DNA from: Polymorphum gilvum SL003B-26A1
GTDB lineage: Bacteria; Pseudomonadota; Alphaproteobacteria; Rhizobiales; Stappiaceae
NCBI RefSeq assembly: GCF_000192745.1
Contig: NC_015259.1
Coordinates: 2,371,001 to 2,435,000, forward strand
Length of the DNA: 64,000 bases
Direction: 5' to 3'
The notes beneath the pieces are model-generated. The model made no database searches and was not told the DNA's origin. It saw only the letters and a program-made list of their open reading frames with translations. The position numbers and the translations under genes are program-made. Below are positions 26,425 through 34,678 of the stretch, one piece after another. Numbering within the stretch: the stretch's first letter is position 1; each line of letters starts with the position of its first letter.

Positions 26425-27528
26425 ATGGCGGACCAGGTTCTCGGCGTCCCGGCGCCGGCCCGGACGGTTCTCGACGGCGATCGCGGCCCGCGCGCGCGCC
26501 TCGTCATCGCCGCGCTCGCGGTGCTGCTGCTGGCGGTGATGGCGTTCTCCCTGACCACCGGCGCGATCAGCCTGTCGGTCGTCGACGTCGTGGCCGGCTG
26601 GCTCGGCCTCGGGACCGAGGCTGCGGCCGGGCCGGAAGCGCTGCGCGACCGCATCATCCTCGGCGAGATCCGTTTGCCGCGCGTCGTGCTTGGCGCGCTG
26701 GTCGGCGCTTCGCTGGCGGTCTCGGGTGCGGTCATGCAGGGCCTGTTCCGCAATCCGCTCGCCGATCCGGGAATCGTCGGGGTGTCGGCAGGGGCAGCGC
26801 TCGGCGCTGCGGGCCTGATCGTGCTCGGCGGGACGGTGTTCAGTCCGCTGCTTGCCGTCGCCGGCATCTTCGCCCTGCCGCTCGCCGCCTTCCTCGGCGG
26901 TCTGGCGACGACGCTCGTGCTCTACCGGATCGGTACCCGCGGCGGCTATACGTCGATCGCCACCATGCTGCTCGCGGGCATCGCGCTCGGAGCCCTGTCG
27001 GGAGCGCTGACCGGCCTGCTGGTGTTCGTCGCCAACGACCAGCAACTGCGCGACCTGACCTTCTGGGGGCTCGGCTCGCTCGCCGGCGCGACCTGGGAGA
27101 AGGTGCTCGCCGCCGGGCCGATCATCGCCGTCGTGCTCGTCGTGGTGCCGACCATGGCGCGCGGGCTCAACGCCCTGGTGCTCGGCGAGGCGGTCGCCGG
27201 CCACCTCGGCATCCGTGTGCAGCGGCTGAAGGGGCTCGCCATCGTCGCGGTGGCCGCGGCGACCGGCGCGGGCGTCGCGGTCAGCGGCGGCATCGGCTTC
27301 GTCGGCATCGTCGTGCCGCATCTGCTGCGGCTCACCATCGGCCCGGATCACCGCTACCTGCTGCCGGCCTGCGCGCTGCTCGGGGCGAGCCTGTTGATCC
27401 TCGCCGACACGGTGGCGCGCACCATCGTGGCGCCGGCCGAACTGCCGATCGGCATCCTGACCGCCATCGCCGGGGCGCCGTTCTTCCTGTGGATCCTGCT
27501 CAAGCGCAAGGGACTGTCGATCGCATGA
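26425..27528 (+). CDS. hmuU: Hemin ABC transporter permease
   Basis: 367 residues, FecCD family, about nine to ten membrane helices. Characteristic 'IRLPRVVLGALVGASLAVSG', 'QGLFRNPLADPGIVGVSAGA' and 'GGIGFVGIVVPHLLRLTIG' (coupling-helix region) are all present. Starts 13 bases after hmuT and overlaps hmuV by four bases (ATGA). Confidence 0.93.
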   Translation: MADQVLGVPAPARTVLDGDRGPRARLVIAALAVLLLAVMAFSLTTGAISLSVVDVVAGWLGLGTEAAAGPEALRDRIILGEIRLPRVVLGALVGASLAVSGAVMQGLFRNPLADPGIVGVSAGAALGAAGLIVLGGTVFSPLLAVAGIFALPLAAFLGGLATTLVLYRIGTRGGYTSIATMLLAGIALGALSGALTGLLVFVANDQQLRDLTFWGLGSLAGATWEKVLAAGPIIAVVLVVVPTMARGLNALVLGEAVAGHLGIRVQRLKGLAIVAVAAATGAGVAVSGGIGFVGIVVPHLLRLTIGPDHRYLLPACALLGASLLILADTVARTIVAPAELPIGILTAIAGAPFFLWILLKRKGLSIA

Positions 27529-28328
27529 CCCGTGATGCCGGCCTGCTCGAGACCGCGCGCCTGTCCGTGTCCATCCACGGCAAGCGCATCCTGCACGACA
27601 TCGACCTGACCGCCCGCGCCGGCACGCTGACCGCCATCGTCGGCCCCAACGGCTCGGGCAAGTCGACGCTGCTCAAGGCGCTGTCGAGCGAGCTGCCGTT
27701 TGCCGGCAGCGCCCGCCTCAACGGCCGTTGCATCGCCGCCAGCCCTCCCGCCGACATGGCGCGCCGGCGTGCCGTTCTACCGCAGCAGTCGGCGATCAAC
27801 TTCCCGCTGACGGTGACCGAGGTCGTGCGCCTGGGCGGCGAGATGGTCGAGCCGGCCCGCCTCCGCCAGGCGCTGGACCTCGTCGGCCTGGCAGGTTTCG
27901 GCGGACGCATGTACTATGACCTGTCGGGCGGCGAGCAGCAACGCGTCCAACTCGCCCGGGTGCTGTGCCAGATCTGGGAGCCGGTGGCCGACGGCGAGCC
28001 GCGCTGGCTGCTCCTCGATGAACCGGTGTCGAGCCTCGACATCCACCACCAGCTGCTGGTCATGCAGCTTGCGGCCGGCTACGCCAGGGCCGGCGGCGGC
28101 GTCGTCGCGGTAATGCACGACCTCAACCTGACCGCCATGTTCGCCGGCCACGTGCTGGCGATGAAGAACGGCCGCCTCGCCGCCGCCGGCACCCCGGCCG
28201 AAACCCTGACCACGCCGGTGCTGTCGCATGTGTTCAGCTGTGCGCTGACCGTCGGCGCGGCGCCGCAACGGGGGGAGCCCTTCGTGCTGCCCCATTCGGT
28301 CGACCTCGGCGCGCTCAGCTACGGCTGA
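27525..28328 (+). CDS. hmuV: Hemin ABC transporter ATP-binding protein
   Basis: 267 residues. Walker A 'GPNGSGKST' near residue 40, signature 'LSGGEQQRVQLARVL', Walker B 'WLLLDEPVSSLD', His switch 'AVMHDLN'. Start at ATG 27525 inside the end of hmuU. Completes the HmuTUV importer that takes heme across the inner membrane. The insertion 'QIWEPVADGEPRW' before Walker B is usual in HmuV. Confidence 0.93.
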   Translation: MTRDAGLLETARLSVSIHGKRILHDIDLTARAGTLTAIVGPNGSGKSTLLKALSSELPFAGSARLNGRCIAASPPADMARRRAVLPQQSAINFPLTVTEVVRLGGEMVEPARLRQALDLVGLAGFGGRMYYDLSGGEQQRVQLARVLCQIWEPVADGEPRWLLLDEPVSSLDIHHQLLVMQLAAGYARAGGGVVAVMHDLNLTAMFAGHVLAMKNGRLAAAGTPAETLTTPVLSHVFSCALTVGAAPQRGEPFVLPHSVDLGALSYG

Positions 28329-28381
28329 GGGCAGGGGAGGTGCACCCCGGTCCCGGCAGAGGGCGGACGGGGCGGCGCCGG

Positions 28382-29521
28382 TCAATCGGCCGGCGCGAGC
28401 CGCACCAGCTTGCCGTCGTCCTCGTCGGTCAGCAGGTAGAGCATGCCGTCCGGCCCGCTCCTGACGTCGCGGATGCGCCAGCCGAACGCCTCCAGCAGCC
28501 GCTCCTCGCCGACGATGCGGCCGTCCTCGATCTCCAGCCGGTTGAGATGGGTCAGCGCCAACGCGCCGAGGAACAGATCGCCCCGCCAGGCGGGGAACAG
28601 GTCGCCGTCGTAGAAGGTCATGCCCGACGGCGCGATCGACGGCACCCAGACGTGGATCGGCTGCTCGGTGCCGGGCTTTTCCTGGCCTTCGCCGATCGGC
28701 AGGCCCGAATAGGCGCGCCCATGGGTGACCAGCGGCCAGCCGAAGTTGCTGCCCGCCGAAATAACGTTGACCTCGTCGCCGCCGCGCGGACCGTGCTCGT
28801 GGGCCCAGATCGCGCCCCAAGGCGTCACCGCCAGCCCCTGCGGGTTGCGGTTGCCGTAGGTGAAGATCTCGGGCAGGGCGCCCGGCCGCCCGGCGAACGG
28901 ATTGTCCGGCGCCGGCGCGCCGTCGCGGGTCAGCCGCAGCACCTTACCTGAATGCCAGGCGAGGTCCTGCGCGGTGTCGTCGCGGCCGCGGTCGCCGACC
29001 GTGACGTAGAGGAGCCCGTCCGGCCCGAAGGCGAGGCGCGAGCCGAAGTGGCGCGAGGTCGAGCCGGGCGTCTTCGCCGTGAACAGCACGGCGAGATCCT
29101 CCAGCGCCGTCTCGCCGAGCCGCGCCCGCGCCAGGCGGGTGGTCGCGCCGCCCTCGACCGGCGCCGCATAGGTGAAATAGATCAGTCGGTTCGAGGAAAA
29201 GTCCGGGTCGAGCACAACGTCGAGCAGGCCGCCCTGGCCGCGGTCATAGACCTCCGGCACGCCGGCAAGCGGTGCGCCGACCGTGCCGTCGGCCTCGACG
29301 ACGCGCATGCGCCCTGGCCGTTCGGTGACGAGCATGCGCCCGTCGGGCAGGAACGCCAGCGCCCAGGGGTTTTCCAGCCGGTCGGTGAGCACCTCGACGC
29401 GGAACGCCGCCTGCTGCGAGCGCACGACCTCCTGCGCCGCGCCGGGCAGGACGGACAGGCCGAGGACGGCGGCTGCGAGCGCGGCGAGCGGACGGCGGCA
29501 GAAACGGCGGACACGGAACAC
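28382..29521 (-). CDS. PQQ-dependent aldose sugar dehydrogenase-like protein (YliI family)
   Basis: 379 residues from GTG 29521, which follows a strong AGGGGAGGTG sequence on the minus strand. Signal peptide 'LAALAAAVLGLSVLPGAAQ', then a six-bladed beta-propeller of the GDH-B/YliI type: 'LENPWALAFLPDGRMLVTER', 'GDRGRDDTAQDLAWHSGKVL', 'YGNRNPQGLAVTPWGAIWAHEHGP' and 'GSNFGWPLVTHGRAYSGL', the blocks that hold PQQ and calcium in soluble aldose dehydrogenases. Likely a periplasmic quinoprotein oxidising free sugars. A longer frame upstream to 29812 is open but its residues look non-coding. Confidence 0.85.
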   Translation of the reverse strand: MFRVRRFCRRPLAALAAAVLGLSVLPGAAQEVVRSQQAAFRVEVLTDRLENPWALAFLPDGRMLVTERPGRMRVVEADGTVGAPLAGVPEVYDRGQGGLLDVVLDPDFSSNRLIYFTYAAPVEGGATTRLARARLGETALEDLAVLFTAKTPGSTSRHFGSRLAFGPDGLLYVTVGDRGRDDTAQDLAWHSGKVLRLTRDGAPAPDNPFAGRPGALPEIFTYGNRNPQGLAVTPWGAIWAHEHGPRGGDEVNVISAGSNFGWPLVTHGRAYSGLPIGEGQEKPGTEQPIHVWVPSIAPSGMTFYDGDLFPAWRGDLFLGALALTHLNRLEIEDGRIVGEERLLEAFGWRIRDVRSGPDGMLYLLTDEDDGKLVRLAPAD

Positions 29522-29537
29522 GGCGACACCTCCCCTA

Positions 29538-29579
29538 GCTGGACGATCCTTGGCTGGACGATCCCTTGGCTGGACGATC
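29538..29579. repeat. Three tandem copies of an 11-base core, period 15-16
   Basis: GCTGGACGATC occurs at 29538-29548, 29553-29563 and 29569-29579, just upstream of the sugar dehydrogenase ribosome site and between two divergent genes. The spacing is about 1.5 helical turns. It could be a slipped-strand duplication or a set of regulator half-sites. Confidence 0.7.
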
Positions 29580-29748
29580 TCCGGGCCATATGGGGCGCCG
29601 GCGGGGCGCGGCAACCGGCGGGGCGGCGTTTGCCGCCCACACCATGGCGGCGCTCCGCTCCAGCGGGTCGGCGTGTTCTTGTCGCATGGCAAGGGCGCGA
29701 AACGCTGTTCAATCTGCCCACGAATTGATCTAAGCGTCCGAAAACTAG

Positions 29749-31137
<1,389 letters not shown>

Positions 31138-31218
31138 CGGCCTGGGCCGAACACGAAGGACCGGCCGACGAGATCCACGTCGTCGGCCGCATCCGCTGGG
31201 TCGCGCGGGAGATCTGAG

Positions 31219-31947
31219 ATGATCGCGTTCCAGGAGATCGACGATGCCGATCCGGCGCTGGCGCACTCACCGCTGGTGCGCGGGGTGGAGAAGACCTTCG
31301 CCTGGATCGGCGAGCATGGCGGCATCCCCCTGACGCCGTCCAGGGCGTTCAAGCGGGTGTTCGTGCACTGGGCCGCGGCCGCGTTCGACTGGCCCGGCCA
31401 CACCGAGGCGGACCTCTTCGCCGTCAATAAGGTGCTGAACGAGCCCGACTTCGCCCCGCTCATGGTTCTGCACGACCTGATGATCGCGATGAAGCTCGGC
31501 CGGCACTACAAGGGCGAGTTCCGCCTGACAAAGGCAGGCGAGGTGCTGGCGGGCCATCCCGGTCGGATCTTCGGCACGGTCGTCCCGTTCTTCCTGTTCC
31601 GGATCATCCACGCCAGCATGTCGCGGTTCGACGACGCGCCGATCCTGGGCAACTGGGACGTGTTCCTGAACGTGCTCAACGTCGAGACCGAGGACGGCGC
31701 CACCGGCGCGCACCTCCGCCGCGTGTTCTTCGGAGAACCCGAGAAGGGGCCGTTGCCGCGCTACGACGAGGTGATGGGCCAGCTCTACATCCAGGTGCTG
31801 CGTCCGCTTTGCTGGTCGGGACTTCTGCAGCAGGAGCGAGCAGCGCCCAGCTATCGGTTCGAGGACGCGGTGTTCATGAAGACCCCGCTGTGGCGGGCGG
31901 CGCTGCGGCTTGAGACCGATGGGATGATTGGTAGGGTGTCCACTTAA
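31219..31947 (+). CDS. Unknown protein with winged-helix-like pattern, C terminus altered by IS481
   Basis: 242 residues. I do not recognise a named family. 'LTPSRAFKRVFVHWAAAAFDWPG', 'NKVLNEPDFAPLMVLHDLM' and 'YKGEFRLTKAGEVLAGHP' resemble the helical/winged-helix tails seen in some pRiA4b ORF-3-type proteins, which is only an impression. The insertion sequence at 31937 changes the end: joining the flanks through the 7-bp duplication restores Gly-Arg-Ala-Thr-Arg-His-stop (stop 33059-33061), whereas the present gene ends Gly-Arg-Val-Ser-Thr-stop inside the element. So only the last four residues changed and the gene is probably functional. Confidence 0.65.
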   Translation: MIAFQEIDDADPALAHSPLVRGVEKTFAWIGEHGGIPLTPSRAFKRVFVHWAAAAFDWPGHTEADLFAVNKVLNEPDFAPLMVLHDLMIAMKLGRHYKGEFRLTKAGEVLAGHPGRIFGTVVPFFLFRIIHASMSRFDDAPILGNWDVFLNVLNVETEDGATGAHLRRVFFGEPEKGPLPRYDEVMGQLYIQVLRPLCWSGLLQQERAAPSYRFEDAVFMKTPLWRAALRLETDGMIGRVST

Positions 31948-33040
31948 CCTTCTTGGCTAACGAATGACATGACGGTTTCGACAGGCCGTCTGCCTTGGTT
32001 GCGGTAGCCCAGATGCGGGCGCTCTGTGTTGTAGTGGACGAGCCAGGCGTCGAGATCGGCCTGCAGGGCTTCGACGGTCTCGTAGAAAGTCTCGCGCATC
32101 TTCACCCGGAAGAACTCGTCCAGCACCGTGCCGTTGAAGCGCTCGACGAAGCCGTTGGTCTTTGGCGTCTTCACCTTCGTGCGGCGGTGCTCGATGCCAT
32201 TGAGGTCGAGATAGAGCTCGTAAGGATGCCGGTCCGTCCCGCAGAACTCGCGGCCATTGTCGGTCAGCACGGCTTTCACCGGCAAATCGAGATGGCGGTA
32301 GAAGGGCAGCACGTCGTTGTGCAGTACTGCGACCGCCGCCTCGGGCTGCTTGGAGACGTGCAGGAAGCCGAAGGCGTAGCTGCCGAAGGTATCGACCACG
32401 GCGTGCAGATAGACCTTGCCGACGCCCTTGAGACTGCCCACGAAGAACGTGTCGGCCGACAGGAGCTCGCCCGGCGCGCTTGATTCCACGTGCCTTTCCC
32501 GGAAGCAGGGGTTCAGCTTCTCCAGGAAGGCGGCCTGTTCGGGCGTGATCTCGATGGCCGTCTCGGCGTTCTGTGCCTCCAGCGCCAGCCAGCGCTCGAC
32601 CTTGGTGCCGAGGCCGCTTTCGTTGAGGATCTTCTGGATGGTGATCGACGACACCCGGACACCTTCCAGCGCCAGCATCGCCTCGTGCCGATTACAGCCA
32701 TAGGCGGGATGCGCCAGCGCAAGCTCCTTGATCCTGTCCACCACCTCGGGCGCCGTCGTCTGCGGATGGCTCTTGTGGATCGGCGGCAGGTCCTTCAGCC
32801 CGTCGAACCCTTGCGTCTGAAACCGGCGCTTCCACTCGTAGAAGCTGGTCCGGTCCATGCCTCGCTGACGGCAGGCCTCGGCGACGTTGCCGAGTTCCCT
32901 CGCCAGCTCAAGCACGCTCAAACGCTGCTGCGCCACCTTGCTGGCGGCATCACGAGGCGAGGCCTGCCTTGCTGTTGATGATTGTCCCATGGGATCTTCC
33001 TCCTTTCCGACGATAGCACGGAAAGAAGGTTAAGTGCACA
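31937..33040 (-). mobile_element. IS481-family insertion sequence, complete with target duplication
   Basis: 1104 bp. Terminal inverted repeats TGTCCACTTAACCTTCTT (31937-31954) and the complement of TGTGCACTTAACCTTCTT (33023-33040) match at 17 of 18 positions. GGTAGGG flanks both ends (31930-31936 and 33041-33047), a clean 7-bp target duplication, so the insertion is recent and undisturbed. One transposase gene fills the element on the minus strand. Confidence 0.92.
31944..32990 (-). CDS. IS481-family transposase
   Basis: 348 residues starting after AAAGGAGG on the minus strand. N-terminal helix-turn-helix ('LELARELGNVAEACRQRGMD' and 'FYEWKRRFQTQGFDGL') then an rve-type DDE domain with Asp in 'SADTFFVG', Asp in 'LTDNGREF' and Glu in 'VERFNGTVLDEFF'. 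All three catalytic residues and the C-terminal 'YNTERPHLGYRNQGRRP' are intact, so the element is probably active. Stop lies seven bases inside the left terminal repeat. Confidence 0.93.
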   Translation of the reverse strand: MGQSSTARQASPRDAASKVAQQRLSVLELARELGNVAEACRQRGMDRTSFYEWKRRFQTQGFDGLKDLPPIHKSHPQTTAPEVVDRIKELALAHPAYGCNRHEAMLALEGVRVSSITIQKILNESGLGTKVERWLALEAQNAETAIEITPEQAAFLEKLNPCFRERHVESSAPGELLSADTFFVGSLKGVGKVYLHAVVDTFGSYAFGFLHVSKQPEAAVAVLHNDVLPFYRHLDLPVKAVLTDNGREFCGTDRHPYELYLDLNGIEHRRTKVKTPKTNGFVERFNGTVLDEFFRVKMRETFYETVEALQADLDAWLVHYNTERPHLGYRNQGRRPVETVMSFVSQEG

Positions 33041-33093
33041 GGTAGGGCAACGCGGCACTGATCGAAACGCAACCACAAATCAATGAGAACACC

Positions 33094-33285
33094 CTACTTC
33101 TTGCTGCCTCCAAAAAGATCACTGGGTCCTTTCACAGACGAATCCTCAATCACCAGCTCCTTCACTTCGAAGTCTCGACCGCTCCAGCTAATGTGGAATT
33201 GGTCAAGCTTGGCTGACATTCTCCGTTTGTCGGAAGCCAGCCGGAGCGCTTGCAATGCCTTTTCACTCGGAACTCCCACTCTCAC
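33094..33285 (-). CDS. Orphan 63-residue protein between two insertion sequences
   Basis: GTG start at 33285 preceded at seven bases by CAGGAGG, a near-perfect Shine-Dalgarno sequence. The protein is mixed and charged ('RLASDKRRMSAKLDQFHISW', 'DFEVKELVIEDSSVKGPSDL') with normal amino-acid composition, unlike the reverse-strand frame. No known family is recognised. Its own promoter region is cut short 33 bases upstream by the IS3 element, so it may have lost its normal expression. Confidence 0.5.
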   Translation of the reverse strand: MRVGVPSEKALQALRLASDKRRMSAKLDQFHISWSGRDFEVKELVIEDSSVKGPSDLFGGSKK

Positions 33286-33374
33286 GATCTGGCCTCCTGT
33301 AGCTGTCAGGAATGCAAGTGAATAGCCCCTAGATTTCTGGACGCCTTCTTCCCTAATTTTGAGGCAAGGAGGCC

Positions 33375-33650
33375 ATGATGGGGACCGGCAGTTTCAGTGA
33401 CGATTTCAAGCGCGATGCAGTGGCGCAGATCACCGAGCGGGGTTACCCGGTTGCGGAGGTGTCGAAGCGGCTGGGTGTGAGCCAGCACTCGCTCTACGCA
33501 TGGAAGAGGAAGTTCTCGAAGCCATCCGGTTCAACTGATGGCGATCAGGCGGCAGAGATCCGTCGCCTGAAGAAGGAGCTGGCGCGCGTCACCGAGGAGC
33601 GTGACATCCTAAAAAAAGCCACCGCGTATTTCGCCAGGGATGCAAAGTGA
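33375..33650 (+). CDS. IS3-family transposase OrfA
   Basis: 91 residues with the helix-turn-helix ('DAVAQITERGYPVAEVSKRL', 'SQHSLYAWKRKFSKP') and a C-terminal leucine-zipper-type helix ('EIRRLKKELARVTEERDILK'). AAGGAGG precedes two adjacent ATG codons (33375 and 33378). Its end overlaps orfB; the A7G run inside it allows a -1 frameshift fusion. Confidence 0.92.
   Translation: MMGTGSFSDDFKRDAVAQITERGYPVAEVSKRLGVSQHSLYAWKRKFSKPSGSTDGDQAAEIRRLKKELARVTEERDILKKATAYFARDAK
33611..33618 (+). other. Programmed -1 frameshift slippery site of IS3 element
   Basis: A run of seven A followed by G, at the codons for 'KKA' in OrfA, about 30 bases before the orfA stop. orfB is in the -1 frame, as required for the OrfAB transposase fusion known for IS3-family elements. 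Confidence 0.7.
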
Positions 33651-34507
33651 GATACGCGTTCGTTGCCGAGCATCGCCAGCAGTTCACGGTTCGGGCGATG
33701 TGTCGTTGCCTGTGCATCCAGCCCAGCGGTTTCTACGCCTGGCTGAAGACCCCCCTGAGCAGGCGAACTCGGGAAGACGCACGTCAGACCGAGCTTCTCA
33801 GCAAGGCCTGGAAGGAGAGCGGCAGGGTCTACGGCTATCGCAAGCTGCACGACGACCTTCTCGATCAGGGAGAGACCAGTTGCGCCAACCGCATCGCTCG
33901 TCTGGCAAAACTGGCCGGGATCAAGGCGCAGATCGGCTACAAGCGCCGGCCTGGCTCCTATGGCGGCAAGCCGTCGGTCGTCGTCGACAACACCCTTGCC
34001 CGGCAGTTCGATGTCGAAGCGCCGGACAGGGCGTGGGTGACTGACATCACCTACATCCGGACCCAGGAGGGCTTTGCCTATCTGGCGGTGGTGATCGATC
34101 TGTTTTCACGCCGCGTCATCGGCTGGTCACTGCAGAGCCGCCAGACCACCGATGTCGTGTTGCAGGCATTGCTGATGGCGGTGTGGCGTCGAAAGCCCAA
34201 GAGCAGGGTTCTGGTCCATTCCGATCAGGGATCGCAGTTCACCAGCATGGACTGGGCAGCGTTCCTGAAGCACCACAATCTTGAGCACTCGATGAGCCGT
34301 CGCGGCAACTGCCACGACAATGCCGTGGCGGAGAGCTTCTTCAATCTCCTCAAGCGCGAGCGGATACGGCGCAGGACCTACCGAACACGCGAGGAGGCAA
34401 GGCAGGACGTGTTCGACTACATCGAGATGTTCTACAATCCAAAGCGAAAGCACGTCAGGAACGGGATGCTGTCACCCGTCGAGTTCGAACGGCAGCACGA
34501 AATGTAA
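33647..34507 (+). CDS. IS3-family transposase OrfB (DDE domain)
   Basis: 286 residues counted from GTG 33647; the active form is likely the OrfAB fusion. HTH_21 region 'GRVYGYRKLHDDLLDQGE', then the rve core with Asp in 'WVTDITYI', Asp in 'VHSDQGSQFTS' and Glu in 'NAVAESFFNLLKRE', and the tail 'YNPKRKHVRNGMLSPVEFE'. Catalytic triad intact. Confidence 0.93.
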   Translation: MRYAFVAEHRQQFTVRAMCRCLCIQPSGFYAWLKTPLSRRTREDARQTELLSKAWKESGRVYGYRKLHDDLLDQGETSCANRIARLAKLAGIKAQIGYKRRPGSYGGKPSVVVDNTLARQFDVEAPDRAWVTDITYIRTQEGFAYLAVVIDLFSRRVIGWSLQSRQTTDVVLQALLMAVWRRKPKSRVLVHSDQGSQFTSMDWAAFLKHHNLEHSMSRRGNCHDNAVAESFFNLLKRERIRRRTYRTREEARQDVFDYIEMFYNPKRKHVRNGMLSPVEFERQHEM

Positions 34508-34540
34508 CCCGAGGGTGTCCACAAAACTCGGGGCTATTCA

Positions 34541-34664
34541 GACCTACATTTACGAGGACGCCGAGGTGCGGAAGATCGTGAAGGCGCTGCGGGACGCGGT
34601 TTCCGAGGTGGAGGCGCGTTTCAGCAAGACACCGGGCCGCGGCGGCGGCGAGTTCAAGCTGTAA
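34541..34664 (+). pseudogene. 3' remnant of a gene beheaded by the IS3 element
   Basis: About 40 codons in one frame from the element's edge to TAA at 34662, encoding 'TYIYEDAEVRKIVKALRDA' then 'VSEVEARFSKTPGRGGGEF' and Lys-Leu. It reads as a helical C terminus with normal composition. The GHKL ATPase gene starts 15 bases after its stop, so it was an upstream operon partner. The 5' part is not on the other side of the element. Confidence 0.5.
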
Positions 34665-34678
34665 GGCGGGGGTCAGTC

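Larger units (their letters stand above)
33319..34540 (+). mobile_element. IS3-family insertion sequence, no target duplication
   Basis: 1222 bp. Imperfect terminal repeats: left begins TGAATAGCCCCTAG at 33319, right end is the complement of TGAATAGCCCCGAG finishing at 34540. Two overlapping frames orfA and orfB are both intact. The bases outside differ (AAG on the left, GAC on the right), so the usual 3-4 bp duplication is missing; this suggests a deletion or recombination next to the element after insertion. Confidence 0.88.

Noticed and set aside
24333-26867. 844-codon minus-strand frame opposite hmuS and hmuT
   Set aside because: Mirror frame of two well-recognised genes; low-complexity composition, no family pattern.
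31140-31217. Short frame after gdhA ending 'EIHVVGRIRWVAREI', reminiscent of the start of a cold-shock domain
   Set aside because: No start codon, only about 25 residues, and the RNP motifs do not follow. Too little to call a csp remnant.
33083-33325. 80-codon plus-strand frame between the two insertion sequences
   Set aside because: No ribosome site; Ser-rich antisense composition. The minus-strand 63-codon gene in the same place has a strong Shine-Dalgarno sequence.
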